NCBI RefSeq assembly: GCF_005047355.1
Contig: NZ_SUMC01000002.1
Location: 124,001 to 188,000, forward strand
Direction of reading: 5' to 3'
Origin: Actinacidiphila oryziradicis
GTDB lineage: Bacteria; Actinomycetota; Actinomycetes; Streptomycetales; Streptomycetaceae
DNA length: 64,000 nucleotides
Of the stretch, positions 26,560 through 35,452 are shown one piece after another. The notes beneath the pieces were generated by a model, which was not told the DNA's origin, did no database searches, and was given only the letters and a program-made list of their open reading frames with translations. A program made the position numbers and the translations under genes. Each line of letters starts with the position of its first letter. Position 1 is the first letter of the stretch.

Positions 26560-28011
26560 TCAGCCGGACAACGCCGAGGGGACGGAACCCGCGCCGGAGG
26601 CGCCCCGCGTCGCACCGGCCTGCCCGGTGAGGGAGACGGAGAGGATGGCCGCCGCGGCCAGGGCTACCGCGCCCGCGCCGACCCACAGGGCCGGGGTCAA
26701 GCCGTCCACGAACCGCGAAGCGGACTCGTAGCCGCCGTGGGCGGAGAAGACCGCCGCAAGGGACGCCACCCCGAGCGCGCCGCCTATCTCGCGGAAGGCG
26801 TTGTTCGCACCGGAGGCGATGCCCTGCTCCTCCGGGCGGACGCTGCTCATGACGAGGCTCGCACTGGGCGCGAAGTAGAGGGCCATGCCGACGCCGCTGA
26901 TGACCAGCGCCGGCACCTGGGCGGCGTACGAGACGTCGGGCGCGATGACCAGCGCGAACAGCCCGAGGCCGACCGCCTGGAGGGCCAGGCCGGCAGCGAC
27001 GACCGGACGGCCGCCGATACGGTCGCTGAGGATCCCGGCGATCGGCGCGACGAGCATCGGCATACCGGTCCAGGGCAGCATGCGGACCCCGGCCTGCATC
27101 GGCGAGTAGCCGACCACGCCCTGGAGGAACTGGCTGAGCAGGAAGATTGATCCGAACATGCCGAGGAACATCAGCAGGCTCGCGGCGTTGATGGCGCTGA
27201 AGGCACGGCTGCGGAACAGCCGCATCGGCAGCATGGGGTTCGTGGCGCGCAGTTCGTACGAGACGAACGCGGCGAGCAGGACCGTGCCGCCGATGAGGCC
27301 GCCCAGGACGGAGGCGCTGGTCCAGCCGTCGACATTGCCGCGCACGAGGGCGTAGACGATGCCGAACAGGCCGCCGCTGGCGAGCGCGGTGCCGGGGAGG
27401 TCGAGCCGCGGGTTCGGGCCGCGGCTCTCGTCGAGCCGCAGCCGGGCGAGCGGGATGAGCAGCAGGCCCAGCGGGACGTTCAGCCAGAAGATCCACTGCC
27501 AGGTGAAGTGTTCCGTGAGCGTGCCGCCGATGAGCGGGCCGGTGGCGACGGCGAGGCCGTTGGCCGCGCCCCAGATGCCGAAGGCCGTGCCGCGCCGTTC
27601 CGCCGGGACCGCGGCCGACAGCAGGGTCAGGGTCAGCGGCATGAGGATCGCGGCGCCGACACCCTGAATGGCGCGGGCCGCGATCAGTTCGCCCATGCCG
27701 GGGGCGAGCGCGGCCCCGGCGGAGGCGGCGGAGAAGATGCCGAGCCCGATGATGAACAACCGGCGGCGGCCGAAGCGGTCACCCAGCGCGGCACCGAACA
27801 TGAGCAGCACCGCGAAGGTGAGGGTGTAGGCGCTCACCGTCCATTCGAGGTCTTGGAGCGCGCCGCCCAGGTCCTTGCGGATGGAGGGGAGGGCGGTGGT
27901 GACGACGAGGTTGTCGAGCGCGGCCATGAAGCCGGCCACGCTGGTGATGATCAGGGCCCATACGGCGGTGCCGCGGCGGGCTGCTGTTCCGTGCTCCATG
28001 CCTGTCTGCAT
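26560..28011 (-). CDS. MFS drug exporter, DHA2 (14-helix) family
   Basis: A 483-residue major facilitator with about 14 predicted membrane helices. The motif A-like GAALGDRFGRRRLF follows helix 2, and motif C-like GPLIGGTLTEHFTWQWIFWL is near helix 5, both typical of proton-driven drug exporters of the DHA2 family (EmrB/QacA type). It starts 77 bp after the TetR gene on the same strand, with a perfect 18 bp palindrome just before its start, so it is almost certainly the repressor's target. The substrate is unknown. Confidence 0.92.
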   Translation of the reverse strand: MQTGMEHGTAARRGTAVWALIITSVAGFMAALDNLVVTTALPSIRKDLGGALQDLEWTVSAYTLTFAVLLMFGAALGDRFGRRRLFIIGLGIFSAASAGAALAPGMGELIAARAIQGVGAAILMPLTLTLLSAAVPAERRGTAFGIWGAANGLAVATGPLIGGTLTEHFTWQWIFWLNVPLGLLLIPLARLRLDESRGPNPRLDLPGTALASGGLFGIVYALVRGNVDGWTSASVLGGLIGGTVLLAAFVSYELRATNPMLPMRLFRSRAFSAINAASLLMFLGMFGSIFLLSQFLQGVVGYSPMQAGVRMLPWTGMPMLVAPIAGILSDRIGGRPVVAAGLALQAVGLGLFALVIAPDVSYAAQVPALVISGVGMALYFAPSASLVMSSVRPEEQGIASGANNAFREIGGALGVASLAAVFSAHGGYESASRFVDGLTPALWVGAGAVALAAAAILSVSLTGQAGATRGASGAGSVPSALSG

Positions 28012-28028
28012 GACTCCCCCAGCAGGTT

Positions 28029-28046
28029 AGTTATTGATCAATAACT
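28029..28046. promoter_or_regulatory. TetR operator upstream of the exporter
   Basis: The 18 bp AGTTATTGATCAATAACT is a perfect palindrome ending 18 bp before the exporter start codon. The same sequence, slightly degenerate, precedes the tetR gene at 28654-28669. Confidence 0.85.
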
Positions 28047-28087
28047 TCGATGGACAGCTGGACACACCTCAATGGTGTGGTGTGCGA

Positions 28088-28645
28088 TCAGCCGGTGGAG
28101 CGCTCGGCGTAGAGCTCCTCGACTCCGGTCCAGCAGCGCTCCCCCTCGGGGACACCGAGGGCTACCAGGACATTGACGAGCATGCCGGTGCCGAAGAACT
28201 CGGCGGCGGTGCGATCGTCGACCCCCGTACGGGCTCGTACGTATTCCCACAGGCCCATCCAGCCACGCCGGCAGGCTTCGCTGATCTCCTGGTCGTCGAC
28301 CGAGGCGACGTACATCTGGAGCTGCATCCGGAGGGCTTCGCCGTCCCGGATCAGGTCCTGGTACGAGCCGCACATCGCCTCGAACGCGGCCTGCCCCTCC
28401 AGCCCCTCGGACGCCTTGTCGAAGTGCCGTTCGATGTTGCGTACACAGCGCTCGGCGACGGCGATGAAGAGCGCCTTCTTGTTCGGGAAGAGACGGAAGA
28501 GATACGGCTGCGAAACGCCCACGCGCTTGGCGATCACACCGGTGGACGTGCCGTTGTAGCCGCCCATGGCGAACTCCGTCATCGCCGCACGGACGGCTGC
28601 CTCGCGCCGCTCGTCCGCGCTCATCCGGATTCCGTCACTCGCCAT
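28088..28645 (-). CDS. TetR-family transcriptional regulator
   Basis: A 185-residue repressor. The N-terminal helix-turn-helix is clear: ALRAAMTEFAMGGYNGTSTG-type residues lead into VIAKRVGVSQPYLFRLFPNK at about residues 40-59. The C-terminal ligand domain (residues 70-185) has no close recognisable family. Palindromes of the form GTTATYGRTCAATAAC precede both its own gene and the exporter gene 77 bp downstream, which indicates autorepression and control of drug export. Confidence 0.93.
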   Translation of the reverse strand: MASDGIRMSADERREAAVRAAMTEFAMGGYNGTSTGVIAKRVGVSQPYLFRLFPNKKALFIAVAERCVRNIERHFDKASEGLEGQAAFEAMCGSYQDLIRDGEALRMQLQMYVASVDDQEISEACRRGWMGLWEYVRARTGVDDRTAAEFFGTGMLVNVLVALGVPEGERCWTGVEELYAERSTG

Positions 28646-28653
28646 GAAAGTAA

Positions 28654-28669
28654 GTTATCGGTCAATAAC
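28654..28669. promoter_or_regulatory. TetR operator upstream of tetR
   Basis: GTTATCGGTCAATAAC is a near-perfect palindrome 9 bp before the tetR start. It matches the operator before the exporter at 13 or more positions. Confidence 0.8.
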
Positions 28670-28693
28670 CAAGGGCGTCAACCCCCGCTGCCC

Positions 28694-29128
28694 TCAGGCC
28701 AGTCGGACCACCGCGCGGGACATTCCCAGGACCTTCTGACCGCCGCTGGTCGCGACGAGGTCGACCCGGACGGTGCGGTCCTCCTCGCTCAGCTTGGCCG
28801 CGACCTTGGCGCCGACCTCGATCACCGCACCGGCCTCGTCATTCGGCACGACGACCGGCCGGGTGAAGCGGACCCCGTACTCCGTCACCGCGCCCGGGTC
28901 ACCGGCCCAGTCGGTGACGACCCGGATCGCCGAGGCCATCGTGAACATGCCGTGCGCGATCACGTCCGGCAGCCCGACCTCCTTGGCGAACTTCTCGTTC
29001 CAGTGGATCGGGTTGAAGTCGCCGGAGGCACCCGCGTACCGGACCAGCGTGGCGCGGCTCACGGGGAAGGTCTGCGCCGGCAGCTCGGTGCCGACCTCGA
29101 CGTCGTCGTAGGAGATCTTGGCGGTCAC
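28694..29128 (-). CDS. MaoC-like (HadB-type) enoyl/3-hydroxyacyl dehydratase
   Basis: A 144-residue single hot-dog protein. The hydratase-2 motif SGDFNPIHWNEKFAKEVGLP at about residues 34-53 carries the catalytic Asp and His. It starts 1 bp after the HadA-like gene, so the two are translationally coupled. In Mycobacterium HadAB dehydrates 3-hydroxyacyl-ACP in FAS II, and the equivalent rpmG-hadA-hadB order is found there. In Streptomyces, which has no mycolic acids, the substrate is unclear. Confidence 0.9.
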   Translation of the reverse strand: MTAKISYDDVEVGTELPAQTFPVSRATLVRYAGASGDFNPIHWNEKFAKEVGLPDVIAHGMFTMASAIRVVTDWAGDPGAVTEYGVRFTRPVVVPNDEAGAVIEVGAKVAAKLSEEDRTVRVDLVATSGGQKVLGMSRAVVRLA

Positions 29129-29129
29129 T

Positions 29130-29597
29130 TCAGGCCCCTTCCGGGTCTTCCGGCTCCGGAGCGCGGGCCACGAGCATTGTGTACGCGGTCACCACATGCT
29201 CACCGCTCTCGTCGCTCACCTCGCCGCGGACCGACAGCACATCGTTCCCCGCGAGTGACTTGATCGAATCGATGTACGTCACAACCGAGAGCCGGTCACC
29301 GGCCCGGACCGGGCGGGAGTACGTGAACTTCTGGTCGCCATGGACCACCCGGCTGTAGTCGAGCCCCAGCTCCGGGTCGTCGACCACCTGGCCGGCCGCC
29401 TTGTACGTGATCGCGAAGGCGAAGGTCGGCGGCGCGATCACATCGGGGTGGCCGACGGCCTTCGCCGCCTCCGGGTCCGTGTACGCGGGATTCGGGTCGC
29501 CGATCGCCTCGGCGAACTCGCGGATCTTCTCGCGGCCCACCTCATAGGGCGGGGTGGGCGGATAGCTCCGCCCGACGAACGACTGATCCAGTGCCAT
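29130..29597 (-). CDS. HadA-type MaoC-like dehydratase subunit
   Basis: A 155-residue hot-dog protein with the N-terminal MALDQSFVGRSYPPTPPYEV and EFAEAIGDPNPAYTDPEAAK, where a catalytic-type Asp is present but the HadB-like His motif is missing. This is the usual non-catalytic or substrate-binding partner (HadA) of a heterodimer. The ATG with an AGGAGGT site 6 bp upstream is chosen over an in-frame ATG 39 bp earlier. The C-terminus is Glu/Pro-rich. It is the first gene of the hadA-hadB pair, behind the rpmG terminator. Confidence 0.9.
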   Translation of the reverse strand: MALDQSFVGRSYPPTPPYEVGREKIREFAEAIGDPNPAYTDPEAAKAVGHPDVIAPPTFAFAITYKAAGQVVDDPELGLDYSRVVHGDQKFTYSRPVRAGDRLSVVTYIDSIKSLAGNDVLSVRGEVSDESGEHVVTAYTMLVARAPEPEDPEGA

Positions 29598-29645
29598 CAG
29601 CACCTCCTGGCTCTCTGACTCTCCGGCTGGACGCATTCAATGCCA

Positions 29646-29678
29646 CGAGGCCGCCCCCGGGTGGTAGGGGCGGCCTCG
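29646..29678 (-). terminator. rpmG terminator
   Basis: A 12 bp perfect stem (29646-29657 with 29667-29678) and a 9 nt loop lie 20 bp after rpmG and 49 bp before hadA, so hadAB probably has its own promoter or relies on read-through. Confidence 0.8.
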
Positions 29679-29697
29679 CGGTCGTAACAGCCTGAAG

Positions 29698-29862
29698 TCA
29701 GCGCGTTTCGCGGTGCGCGGTGTGCACGTTGCAGCGCGGGCAGTACTTCTTCATCTCAAGACGATCCGGGTCGTTACGCCGGTTCTTCTTGGTGATGTAG
29801 TTCCGCTCCTTGCACTCCACGCAGGCCAGCGTGATCTTCGGGCGGACGTCGGTAGCGGCCAC
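29698..29862 (-). CDS. rpmG: 50S ribosomal protein L33
   Basis: A 54-residue L33. The GTG start with an AAGGAG site gives [20 protein letters not shown]. The two Cys pairs (CVEC at 14-17 and CPRC later) form the zinc ribbon, so this is the zinc-containing form of L33 and not a Cys-minus, zinc-starvation form. It lies after two tRNA genes on the same strand. Confidence 0.96.
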   Translation of the reverse strand: MAATDVRPKITLACVECKERNYITKKNRRNDPDRLEMKKYCPRCNVHTAHRETR

Positions 29863-29951
29863 GTGAGTGCTCCTTGACGAACGACTAATAGAACTTGAAC
29901 ACAGCAAGAGTAGCCGATTGAAGGACCGATCCCTCAATCGGCTGCACAGGG

Positions 29952-30024
29952 TAGCGGTGACCGGACTTGAACCGGTGACACAGCGATTATGAGCCGCTTG
30001 CTCTACCGACTGAGCTACACCGCT
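29952..30024 (-). tRNA. tRNA-Met (CAT), elongator type
   Basis: A 73 nt cloverleaf with acceptor stem AGCGGTG/CACCGCT, anticodon loop CTCATAA and discriminator A. The first acceptor pair A-T is complete, unlike the mismatch typical of initiator tRNA, so it is the elongator form (a tRNA-Ile with lysidine is less likely). Confidence 0.93.
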
Positions 30025-30070
30025 GCGATGAAGAGGATCACCACCGGGTGGTGGTTCACCAGATCATCCG

Positions 30071-30143
30071 AGCCCCAATGCGGAATCGAACCGCAGACCT
30101 TCTCCTTACCATGGAGACGCTCTACCGACTGAGCTATTGGGGC
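30071..30143 (-). tRNA. tRNA-Thr (GGT)
   Basis: A 73 nt cloverleaf with acceptor stem GCCCCAA/TTGGGGC, anticodon loop ATGGTAA (anticodon GGT) and T-loop TTCGATT. It lies just upstream of tRNA-Met and rpmG; this tRNA-Thr, tRNA-Met, rpmG order is common in actinobacteria. Confidence 0.96.
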
Positions 30144-30408
30144 GAGCGAGGAAGACATTACACGGTCCGCCGCCGAAGGTGAAATCCGTATCCCACGTGC
30201 ACAGAACGGGCCACCGCCCGGACCTCGCACAGACCCCGACCAGCCCTGCACCGGTGTAACACAAGTCACTTGACACCACTCCGGACAATCCCGGGGCGGT
30301 CCCAAACGGCGACCCCGCCAGTATGACTAATCGCCTCTTCCCGGACGCATCCGACACCGCCCCCTAGGCTCGTGTTGCGCGATCTTGCCTCCGGCCCCGA
30401 GGAACGCG

Positions 30409-31626
30409 ATGACCGATCCCACCGACACGACCGCCACCACCCTCCTGCTGTACGGCGCCCGTCTCTCCGACGGCCGCTGCGTCGACGTACGCCTCGCCGG
30501 CTCCCGCATCGAAGCCGTCGGAACCGTCGGCAGCCTGGGCCCCGCCGTAGGCATGAACATCGACCTCAGCGGCCACCTGCTGCTCCCCGCTCCCGCCGAA
30601 CCCCACGCCCACCTCGACACAGCCCTCACCGCCAACAGCACCGGGCCGCCTTCCTGCGAGCCCGAGGACATCCAGCGCCGCGTCACCGAGGCCGCCCTCC
30701 TCCAGCTCGGCCACGGCGTCACCGCTCTGCGCACCCACGTACGCATCGGCGACGTCCAGGGGCTCAGCTCCCTGGAAGCCGTCCTCCAGGCCCGGCGCGC
30801 CCTGCGCGGCCTCATCGAGCTCCAGACCGTCGCCGTCCCCCGGCTCCTCACCGGCGCCGCCGGGGCCGACGGGCTCGCCATCCTGCGGGACGCCCTCAAA
30901 ATGGGCGGCTGCGTCGTCGGCGGCTGCCCCGACCTCGACCCCGACCCCGGCGGCTACGCCGAAGCCGTACTCGGCGTCGCCGCCGAATTCGGCCTCCCCG
31001 TCGACCTGCACACCGAGGGTGACGACCCCGCGCGCCTCGCCCGCCTCGCCGCCATGGCCGGCGGCCTCCGCCCCGGCGTCACCATCGGCCCCTGCGGCGG
31101 CCTCGCCCGCCTCCCCCGCGACACCGCCGCCCGCGCCGCCGACCAGCTGGCCGCCGCCGGCGTCTCCGTCGCCGCCCTCCCCCAGGGCAACTGCGGCGCC
31201 CTGGAGACCGCACAACGCGGGAGCACCGCGCAGGTTCGGATCCTGCGCACCGCCGGCGTCCGGGTCACCGCCGGCAGCGGCGCCCTCCGCGACCTCGCCA
31301 ACCCCGTCGGGCGCGGCGACCCGCTCGAAGCCGCCTTCCTCCTCGCCTCCCACGGCGCGTGCACCGCCACGGAGGCCTACGAAGCCGTCAGCAACCGGGC
31401 CCGTGCCGTCCTCGGGCTGCCCGAAGTCCGGATCGAGGCCGGCTTCCCTGCCGAGCTGCTGGCGGTGCGCGCCGAGGGCCTCGAGGCGATGCTGTCGCTC
31501 GCGTACAGCCGCATCGTCATCCACCGCGGCCGGGTCGTCTCCCGTACCAGCGCCGTACGCGAATACACCGATACCCTCGCCCTCGACCTGCCCCGCCAGT
31601 CCCGGAGCCGCACAGATCCCGCCTAA
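30409..31626 (+). CDS. Cytosine-deaminase-like amidohydrolase
   Basis: A 405-residue amidohydrolase-superfamily TIM-barrel enzyme. The N-terminal beta-sandwich leads to PHAHLDTALTAN (metal HxH and following Asp) at about residues 65-76; the later PVDLHTEGDDP holds another metal His, and a late GSGALRDLANP segment replaces the usual catalytic Asp loop. The layout follows the CodA/N-isopropylammelide hydrolase branch. The ATG at 30409 is taken, since the eight earlier codons are not family-like. It is followed 17 bp later by an NAD(P)-binding protein gene. Confidence 0.8.
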   Translation: MTDPTDTTATTLLLYGARLSDGRCVDVRLAGSRIEAVGTVGSLGPAVGMNIDLSGHLLLPAPAEPHAHLDTALTANSTGPPSCEPEDIQRRVTEAALLQLGHGVTALRTHVRIGDVQGLSSLEAVLQARRALRGLIELQTVAVPRLLTGAAGADGLAILRDALKMGGCVVGGCPDLDPDPGGYAEAVLGVAAEFGLPVDLHTEGDDPARLARLAAMAGGLRPGVTIGPCGGLARLPRDTAARAADQLAAAGVSVAALPQGNCGALETAQRGSTAQVRILRTAGVRVTAGSGALRDLANPVGRGDPLEAAFLLASHGACTATEAYEAVSNRARAVLGLPEVRIEAGFPAELLAVRAEGLEAMLSLAYSRIVIHRGRVVSRTSAVREYTDTLALDLPRQSRSRTDPA

Positions 31627-31643
31627 GGCGTAGCGTCGTATAC

Positions 31644-32306
31644 ATGCGCATTGTGATCGCTGGTGGACACGGAAAGATCGCCCTGCGACTGGAACGGCTC
31701 CTCGCCGGCCGTGGCGACGAAGTCGCGGGCATCATCCGCAATCCCGCCCAAGCCGACGACCTCCGCACCATCGGTGCCGAGCCCATCGTCCTCGACCTCG
31801 AATCCGCCACCGCCGCCGAAGTGGCCGAAGCCCTCCGAGGCGCCGACGCCGCCGTCTTCGCCGCAGGTGCCGGGCCCGGCAGCGGCCCCGCCCGCAAGGA
31901 GACCGTCGACCGCGCCGCCGCCGTCCTCTTCGCCGACGCCGCCGAAAGCGCCGGCGCACGCCGCTTCCTCATCGTCTCCTCCATGGGCGCCACCTTGGAG
32001 CCACCACCCGGCACCGACCCCGTCTTCGCCGTCTACCTGCGCGCCAAGGCCGCCGCCGACGCCGCCATCAGCTCCCGCACCGGCCTCGACTGGACCATCC
32101 TGCGCCCCGGTACCCTCACCAACGACCCCGGCACCGGCCGAGTCCACCTCGCCGCCCGCACCGGCCCCGGCTCAGTCCCCCGCGACGACGTCGCTGCCGT
32201 CCTCGCCGAGCTGCTGGACACCCCCTCCACCGCCGGGCTCACCCTGGAACTGATCTCCGGTAACACCCCGATCCCCGTCGCGGTCAAGAACGTCGCCGGG
32301 AACTGA
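31644..32306 (+). CDS. NAD(P)-binding atypical SDR (NmrA/YwnB-like)
   Basis: A 220-residue Rossmann protein beginning MRIVIAGGHGKIALRLERLL, where GGHGKIA is the dinucleotide-binding glycine motif of atypical short-chain dehydrogenases. Further signatures are AVFAAGAGPGSGPARKETVD and the YLRAKAAADAAI equivalent of the YxxxK site, followed by DWTILRPGTLTNDPGTGRV. Proteins of this type are redox sensors or flavin/biliverdin-reductase-like. It sits directly behind the amidohydrolase and is probably in one transcript with it. Confidence 0.88.
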   Translation: MRIVIAGGHGKIALRLERLLAGRGDEVAGIIRNPAQADDLRTIGAEPIVLDLESATAAEVAEALRGADAAVFAAGAGPGSGPARKETVDRAAAVLFADAAESAGARRFLIVSSMGATLEPPPGTDPVFAVYLRAKAAADAAISSRTGLDWTILRPGTLTNDPGTGRVHLAARTGPGSVPRDDVAAVLAELLDTPSTAGLTLELISGNTPIPVAVKNVAGN

Positions 32307-32717
32307 CGCCCACGACGATCCGGGCCAGCGGCTATGCGGCTAGCGACGGGGCGGGGGCGATGGGGCGCCGCTTGAGGGCTTGGCGCGCTAGTGCCCCACG
32401 CCTGCCACAGGAAGGCTCACTGGTCGCCATATGGCGCTCCCGTTTCCTTGATGGCACAAGGCGTTTCGGTACCTCCGACCAGCCGAGCCCATGCCCTTCC
32501 TTTGGGAACCATTCATCCCGATATCAATTGCCCAGGCATACGGGGAAATTCAGCCAAGAAATGGCTAACTTTCCGTCATGCGAGCGAAAAAACCCCTGGA
32601 TTCCACACAGGATGAGAAAGCTCATCGAGAGCTCACCGGCATCTCAGGGAATTCGGGTGCGGTGCGAGTTAATCTCTCGCGGCAGGCCCAATCCAGGGCC
32701 GTCTCAGGGGAGTCACC
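32307..32717 (+). other. 411 bp intergenic region, no gene seen
   Basis: No convincing coding frame. The second half is noticeably less GC-rich than its surroundings, consistent with a promoter and leader for the following secreted protein. The region begins the stretch that ends at the tRNA-Tyr integration scar. Confidence 0.6.
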
Positions 32718-33092
32718 TTGAATACTCGTATCGCCGCTGTTGCCGCGCTGTCCGCCGTACTCGTCGCAGGAGGCGCCACAGCCGCCAACGCCGCCGCTCC
32801 GGCGAAGAAGCACGCGCCGAAGTCGAGCATCAGCATCTCGGCGAGCGCCACCCACGTGCAGGTGGGGGCTTCGATCACCTTCTCCGGCAGCACCACTGGC
32901 CTGTCCAAGGGCAGCACTGTGACGCTTCAGGAGCAGAACACGCACGGCAAGTGGGTGTCGCTGCACGCCAGCACCACCGTCGACCGCCACAGCAGCTACT
33001 CGATCAACGGCACCCTTGGCAAGGGCAAGCAGACGCTGCGCGTCGTGGACGGGACCACCACCTCCTCGTCGGTGACCGTCGTCGTGAAGTGA
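32718..33092 (+). CDS. Small secreted Ig-like protein
   Basis: A 124-residue exported protein. The TTG start is preceded by AGGGGAG at a good distance. A signal peptide is seen at residues 1-26, ending in ANA-A. The mature part has a basic linker (PAKKHAPKSS) and a single beta-rich Ser/Thr-heavy domain (SATHVQVGASITFSGSTTGL, then LQEQNTHGKWVSLHAS), which resembles bacterial Ig-like or carboxypeptidase-regulatory-like modules. There is no wall anchor. The function is unknown. Confidence 0.82.
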   Translation: MNTRIAAVAALSAVLVAGGATAANAAAPAKKHAPKSSISISASATHVQVGASITFSGSTTGLSKGSTVTLQEQNTHGKWVSLHASTTVDRHSSYSINGTLGKGKQTLRVVDGTTTSSSVTVVVK

Positions 33093-33279
33093 TCTGACCA
33101 CGGCCATTGCCTTTTGGGGCCAGGAAACTCCCAAAAATGGCAGCGCCTGGAAACCGGTTCGCGGTATCGGGCGAGCTCGAGGATAAGCGGGCGTGGCGGT
33201 GCCCGGGTCCGGGCCCTTTCTGAGAAATTCACACACATTTGCCTGAGGCACATTTAGATGAAGTAGGAGGAACGCCATC

Positions 33280-34056
33280 ATGAACGATTACGACCCAATA
33301 AGCCCCCACAAGACGGGCGCGACGTCAGGGCCGTCGGTTGCTGGAAGTTCAGGCGGCGCCGTACGGCGATCGCTGTCGAACACAAGAAGTGGATGGATCG
33401 GGGCCGCTGCGCTGATGTGTGCGGTGATCGGGCTTTCCGCCGGTTGGACCACGTCCTCCTCGGCAACAGCCACGTCCCTCTCGGCAACAGCAGCGCACCA
33501 GGCGCCGCCCAGCGGGGGATCCGGGGCTCGGTCTGGACCGGCCCCAGGGGGAGTGTGGGGCACGGTCGGCAGCGTGTCCAAGTCGAGCTTCACAGTGACG
33601 ACATTGGGTCAGAAGGTGACCATCGACGAGGCGTCCGCCACGACATACCAGAAGGGGAAGAGCTCGACCTTGGCGAGTGCCGTTACAAAAGGCAAACCCG
33701 TCCTCGTACTTGGGACGGTCAACAGCACGACCATCGCGGCCACGCTGGTCATCGTGCAACCGACTGGCGGCACGACTTCCTCGAAGGCAGGGGTGATCCC
33801 CTTCAAGCGCGGTGCACCGGCCGTGTCAAAGAAGGTCGGTCAGATCCCGGCGAACTACACCGAGGGGTCGGGGACGATCGTCACCGGAACGACAGCGAAC
33901 AAGGCGACGGAAGCTTCGCTGCGCGCCTACCCGGGGGGCGTCGTCGACCGTGTTGTGAAGCTGAGCAACGGCGAGTACGAGGCCCACAACATCGGCGTGG
34001 CATGGCCGCACCACGTCTTCGTCAACCAGGCCTTCAAGGTCGTCGGCGCCTTTTAG
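33280..34056 (+). CDS. Membrane-anchored protein of unknown function
   Basis: A 258-residue protein with a strong AGGAGG site. Residues 38-56 (WIGAAALMCAVIGLSAGWT) are one membrane anchor or uncleaved signal. After a Ser/Ala/Pro linker, residues 90-160 form a beta-rich region (GTVGSVSKSSFTVTTLGQKV) like DUF5666 modules. The C-terminus TEASLRAYPGGVVDRVVKLS followed by NGEYEAHNIGV resembles the PepSY-like repeats of cell-surface proteins. I do not recognise a named family for the whole. It lies 188 bp after the secreted protein and next to an integrase remnant. Confidence 0.7.
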   Translation: MNDYDPISPHKTGATSGPSVAGSSGGAVRRSLSNTRSGWIGAAALMCAVIGLSAGWTTSSSATATSLSATAAHQAPPSGGSGARSGPAPGGVWGTVGSVSKSSFTVTTLGQKVTIDEASATTYQKGKSSTLASAVTKGKPVLVLGTVNSTTIAATLVIVQPTGGTTSSKAGVIPFKRGAPAVSKKVGQIPANYTEGSGTIVTGTTANKATEASLRAYPGGVVDRVVKLSNGEYEAHNIGVAWPHHVFVNQAFKVVGAF

Positions 34057-34123
34057 CCGCCGCGGTAGAGCGCCGGTACGGGGACCGTGAAGTGCTGGAA
34101 GCCGTCCATGCGCCCGTCCACGC

Positions 34124-34482
34124 GTGGGGAGCGCGTGGACGGACTGGGGGCTGGCCCATGACAACCGCGGACCGAAGTGGCGACCGCGAAAGGACGTGCG
34201 GCACGTCCCGATCTCCCGCGGTTCGTCACGATGCTCCGGTCGCACATCGAGAGGTACCGCACCGCGCCGGAGGGCTGGCTGTTCCAGACCTCGCGCGGCG
34301 GGCTGGACAGGAAAGCGGCTACGACGAGGTCTGGCGACGGGTCCGCAAGCAGTCGCTCACACCCGGCCGTATGACCTACGTCACGCCTGTGTGTCGATCT
34401 GGCCGAATTCCGGGGTGGTCTGGACGGCGCGGCGAGCATGGCGAACGCCAGGATCGAGAAGGCGCTGAAGCAGTGGGAGTGA
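34124..34482 (+). pseudogene. Remnant of a tyrosine recombinase (phage/ICE integrase)
   Basis: Pieces of an integrase C-terminus appear in three frames. They are KWRPRKDVRHVPIS, then RFVTMLRSHIERYRTAPEGW with LFQTSRGG, then SGYDEVWRRVRKQSLTP, then RPYDLRHACVSIWPNSGV, and finally MANARIEKALKQWE. RPYDLRHA carries the catalytic R and H of box II. Several frameshifts and missing parts make it non-functional. It sits next to the 3' end of a tRNA-Tyr gene, the classic location of such elements. Confidence 0.85.
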
Positions 34483-34597
34483 GCCGATTCCCTGCGCCAC
34501 GCCTGCCCCCACAAGCAGCGGTCAGGAGGGGTCATCGAGTGAGACACGGTGGGACTTAGCCCGCAATTCGGGCCATCTGTCGACCGGCAACAGAGAA

Positions 34598-34633
34598 GGG
34601 CCCGTGCTCTGCGTTTCCGCAGGTCACGGGCCC
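34598..34633. terminator. Bidirectional terminator between integrase remnant and tRNA-Tyr
   Basis: A 9 bp stem (34598-34606 with 34625-34633) is followed by CTTTT on the plus strand and by TTCTCTGTT on the minus strand, so it can end transcription from both sides. Confidence 0.75.
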
Positions 34634-34643
34634 CTTTTCCCTG

Positions 34644-34725
<82 letters not shown>

Positions 34726-34912
34726 TAGGGTTGACGCACGGTGACCGCTTTGTGGCGGCCCTCGGTGGCGACGACGTAAACGATACCCGATTCCCGGGGG
34801 TGGTCCGCCACCTGATTGATCAGCGCCGCCCATGGGCGTGGTGGCTAGGCTTGCCACAGCGGGCCGGGCATCGGGCCGCCCCGACGGATCAGAGCCAAGG
34901 AGCCAACTGAAG

Positions 34913-35404
34913 ATGGCCGACTCCAGTTTCGACATCGTTTCGAAGGTCGAGCGGCAGGAGGTCGACAACGCCCTCAACCAGGCCGCCAAGGAGATCTCGC
35001 AGCGCTACGACTTCAAGAACGTCGGCGCCTCGATCGAGTGGTCCGGCGACGAGAAGATCCTCATGCAGGCGAATTCGGAGGAGCGCGTCAAGGCGATCCT
35101 CGACGTTTTCGAGACCAAGCTGATCAAGCGCGGGATCTCGCTGAAGGCGCTGGACGCGGGCGAGCCGCAGCTCTCCGGCAAGGAGTACAAGATCTTCGCG
35201 TCCATTGAGGAGGGCATCTCCCAGGACAACGCCAAGAAGGTCGCCAAGATCATCCGCGATGAGGGACCCAAGGGCGTCAAGGCCCAGGTCCAGGGCGACG
35301 AGCTCCGCGTCAGCTCCAAGAGCCGCGACGACCTGCAGGCCGTCCAGACCCTCATCAAGGGCAAGGATCTGGACTTCGCCGTGCAGTTCGTCAACTACCG
35401 GTGA
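34913..35404 (+). CDS. yajQ: YajQ-family nucleotide-binding protein
   Basis: A 163-residue UPF0234/YajQ protein of two ferredoxin-like domains. The start [20 protein letters not shown], the central [20 protein letters not shown] and [20 protein letters not shown] are family-specific. Some homologues bind c-di-GMP or tRNA, and the role in Streptomyces is not settled. The ATG at 34913 follows an AAGGAG site; the 27 in-frame codons before it are not conserved. Confidence 0.95.
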   Translation: MADSSFDIVSKVERQEVDNALNQAAKEISQRYDFKNVGASIEWSGDEKILMQANSEERVKAILDVFETKLIKRGISLKALDAGEPQLSGKEYKIFASIEEGISQDNAKKVAKIIRDEGPKGVKAQVQGDELRVSSKSRDDLQAVQTLIKGKDLDFAVQFVNYR

Positions 35405-35452
35405 GCAGCTGAGCAGCTGGAACGGCCCCCCGGGCGGTTCGGGGGGCCCGGG

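Noticed and set aside
30364..31524. 386-codon minus-strand frame over the amidohydrolase gene
   Set aside because: Gly/Ala/Asp-rich shadow frame with no motif; the plus strand holds a clear enzyme.
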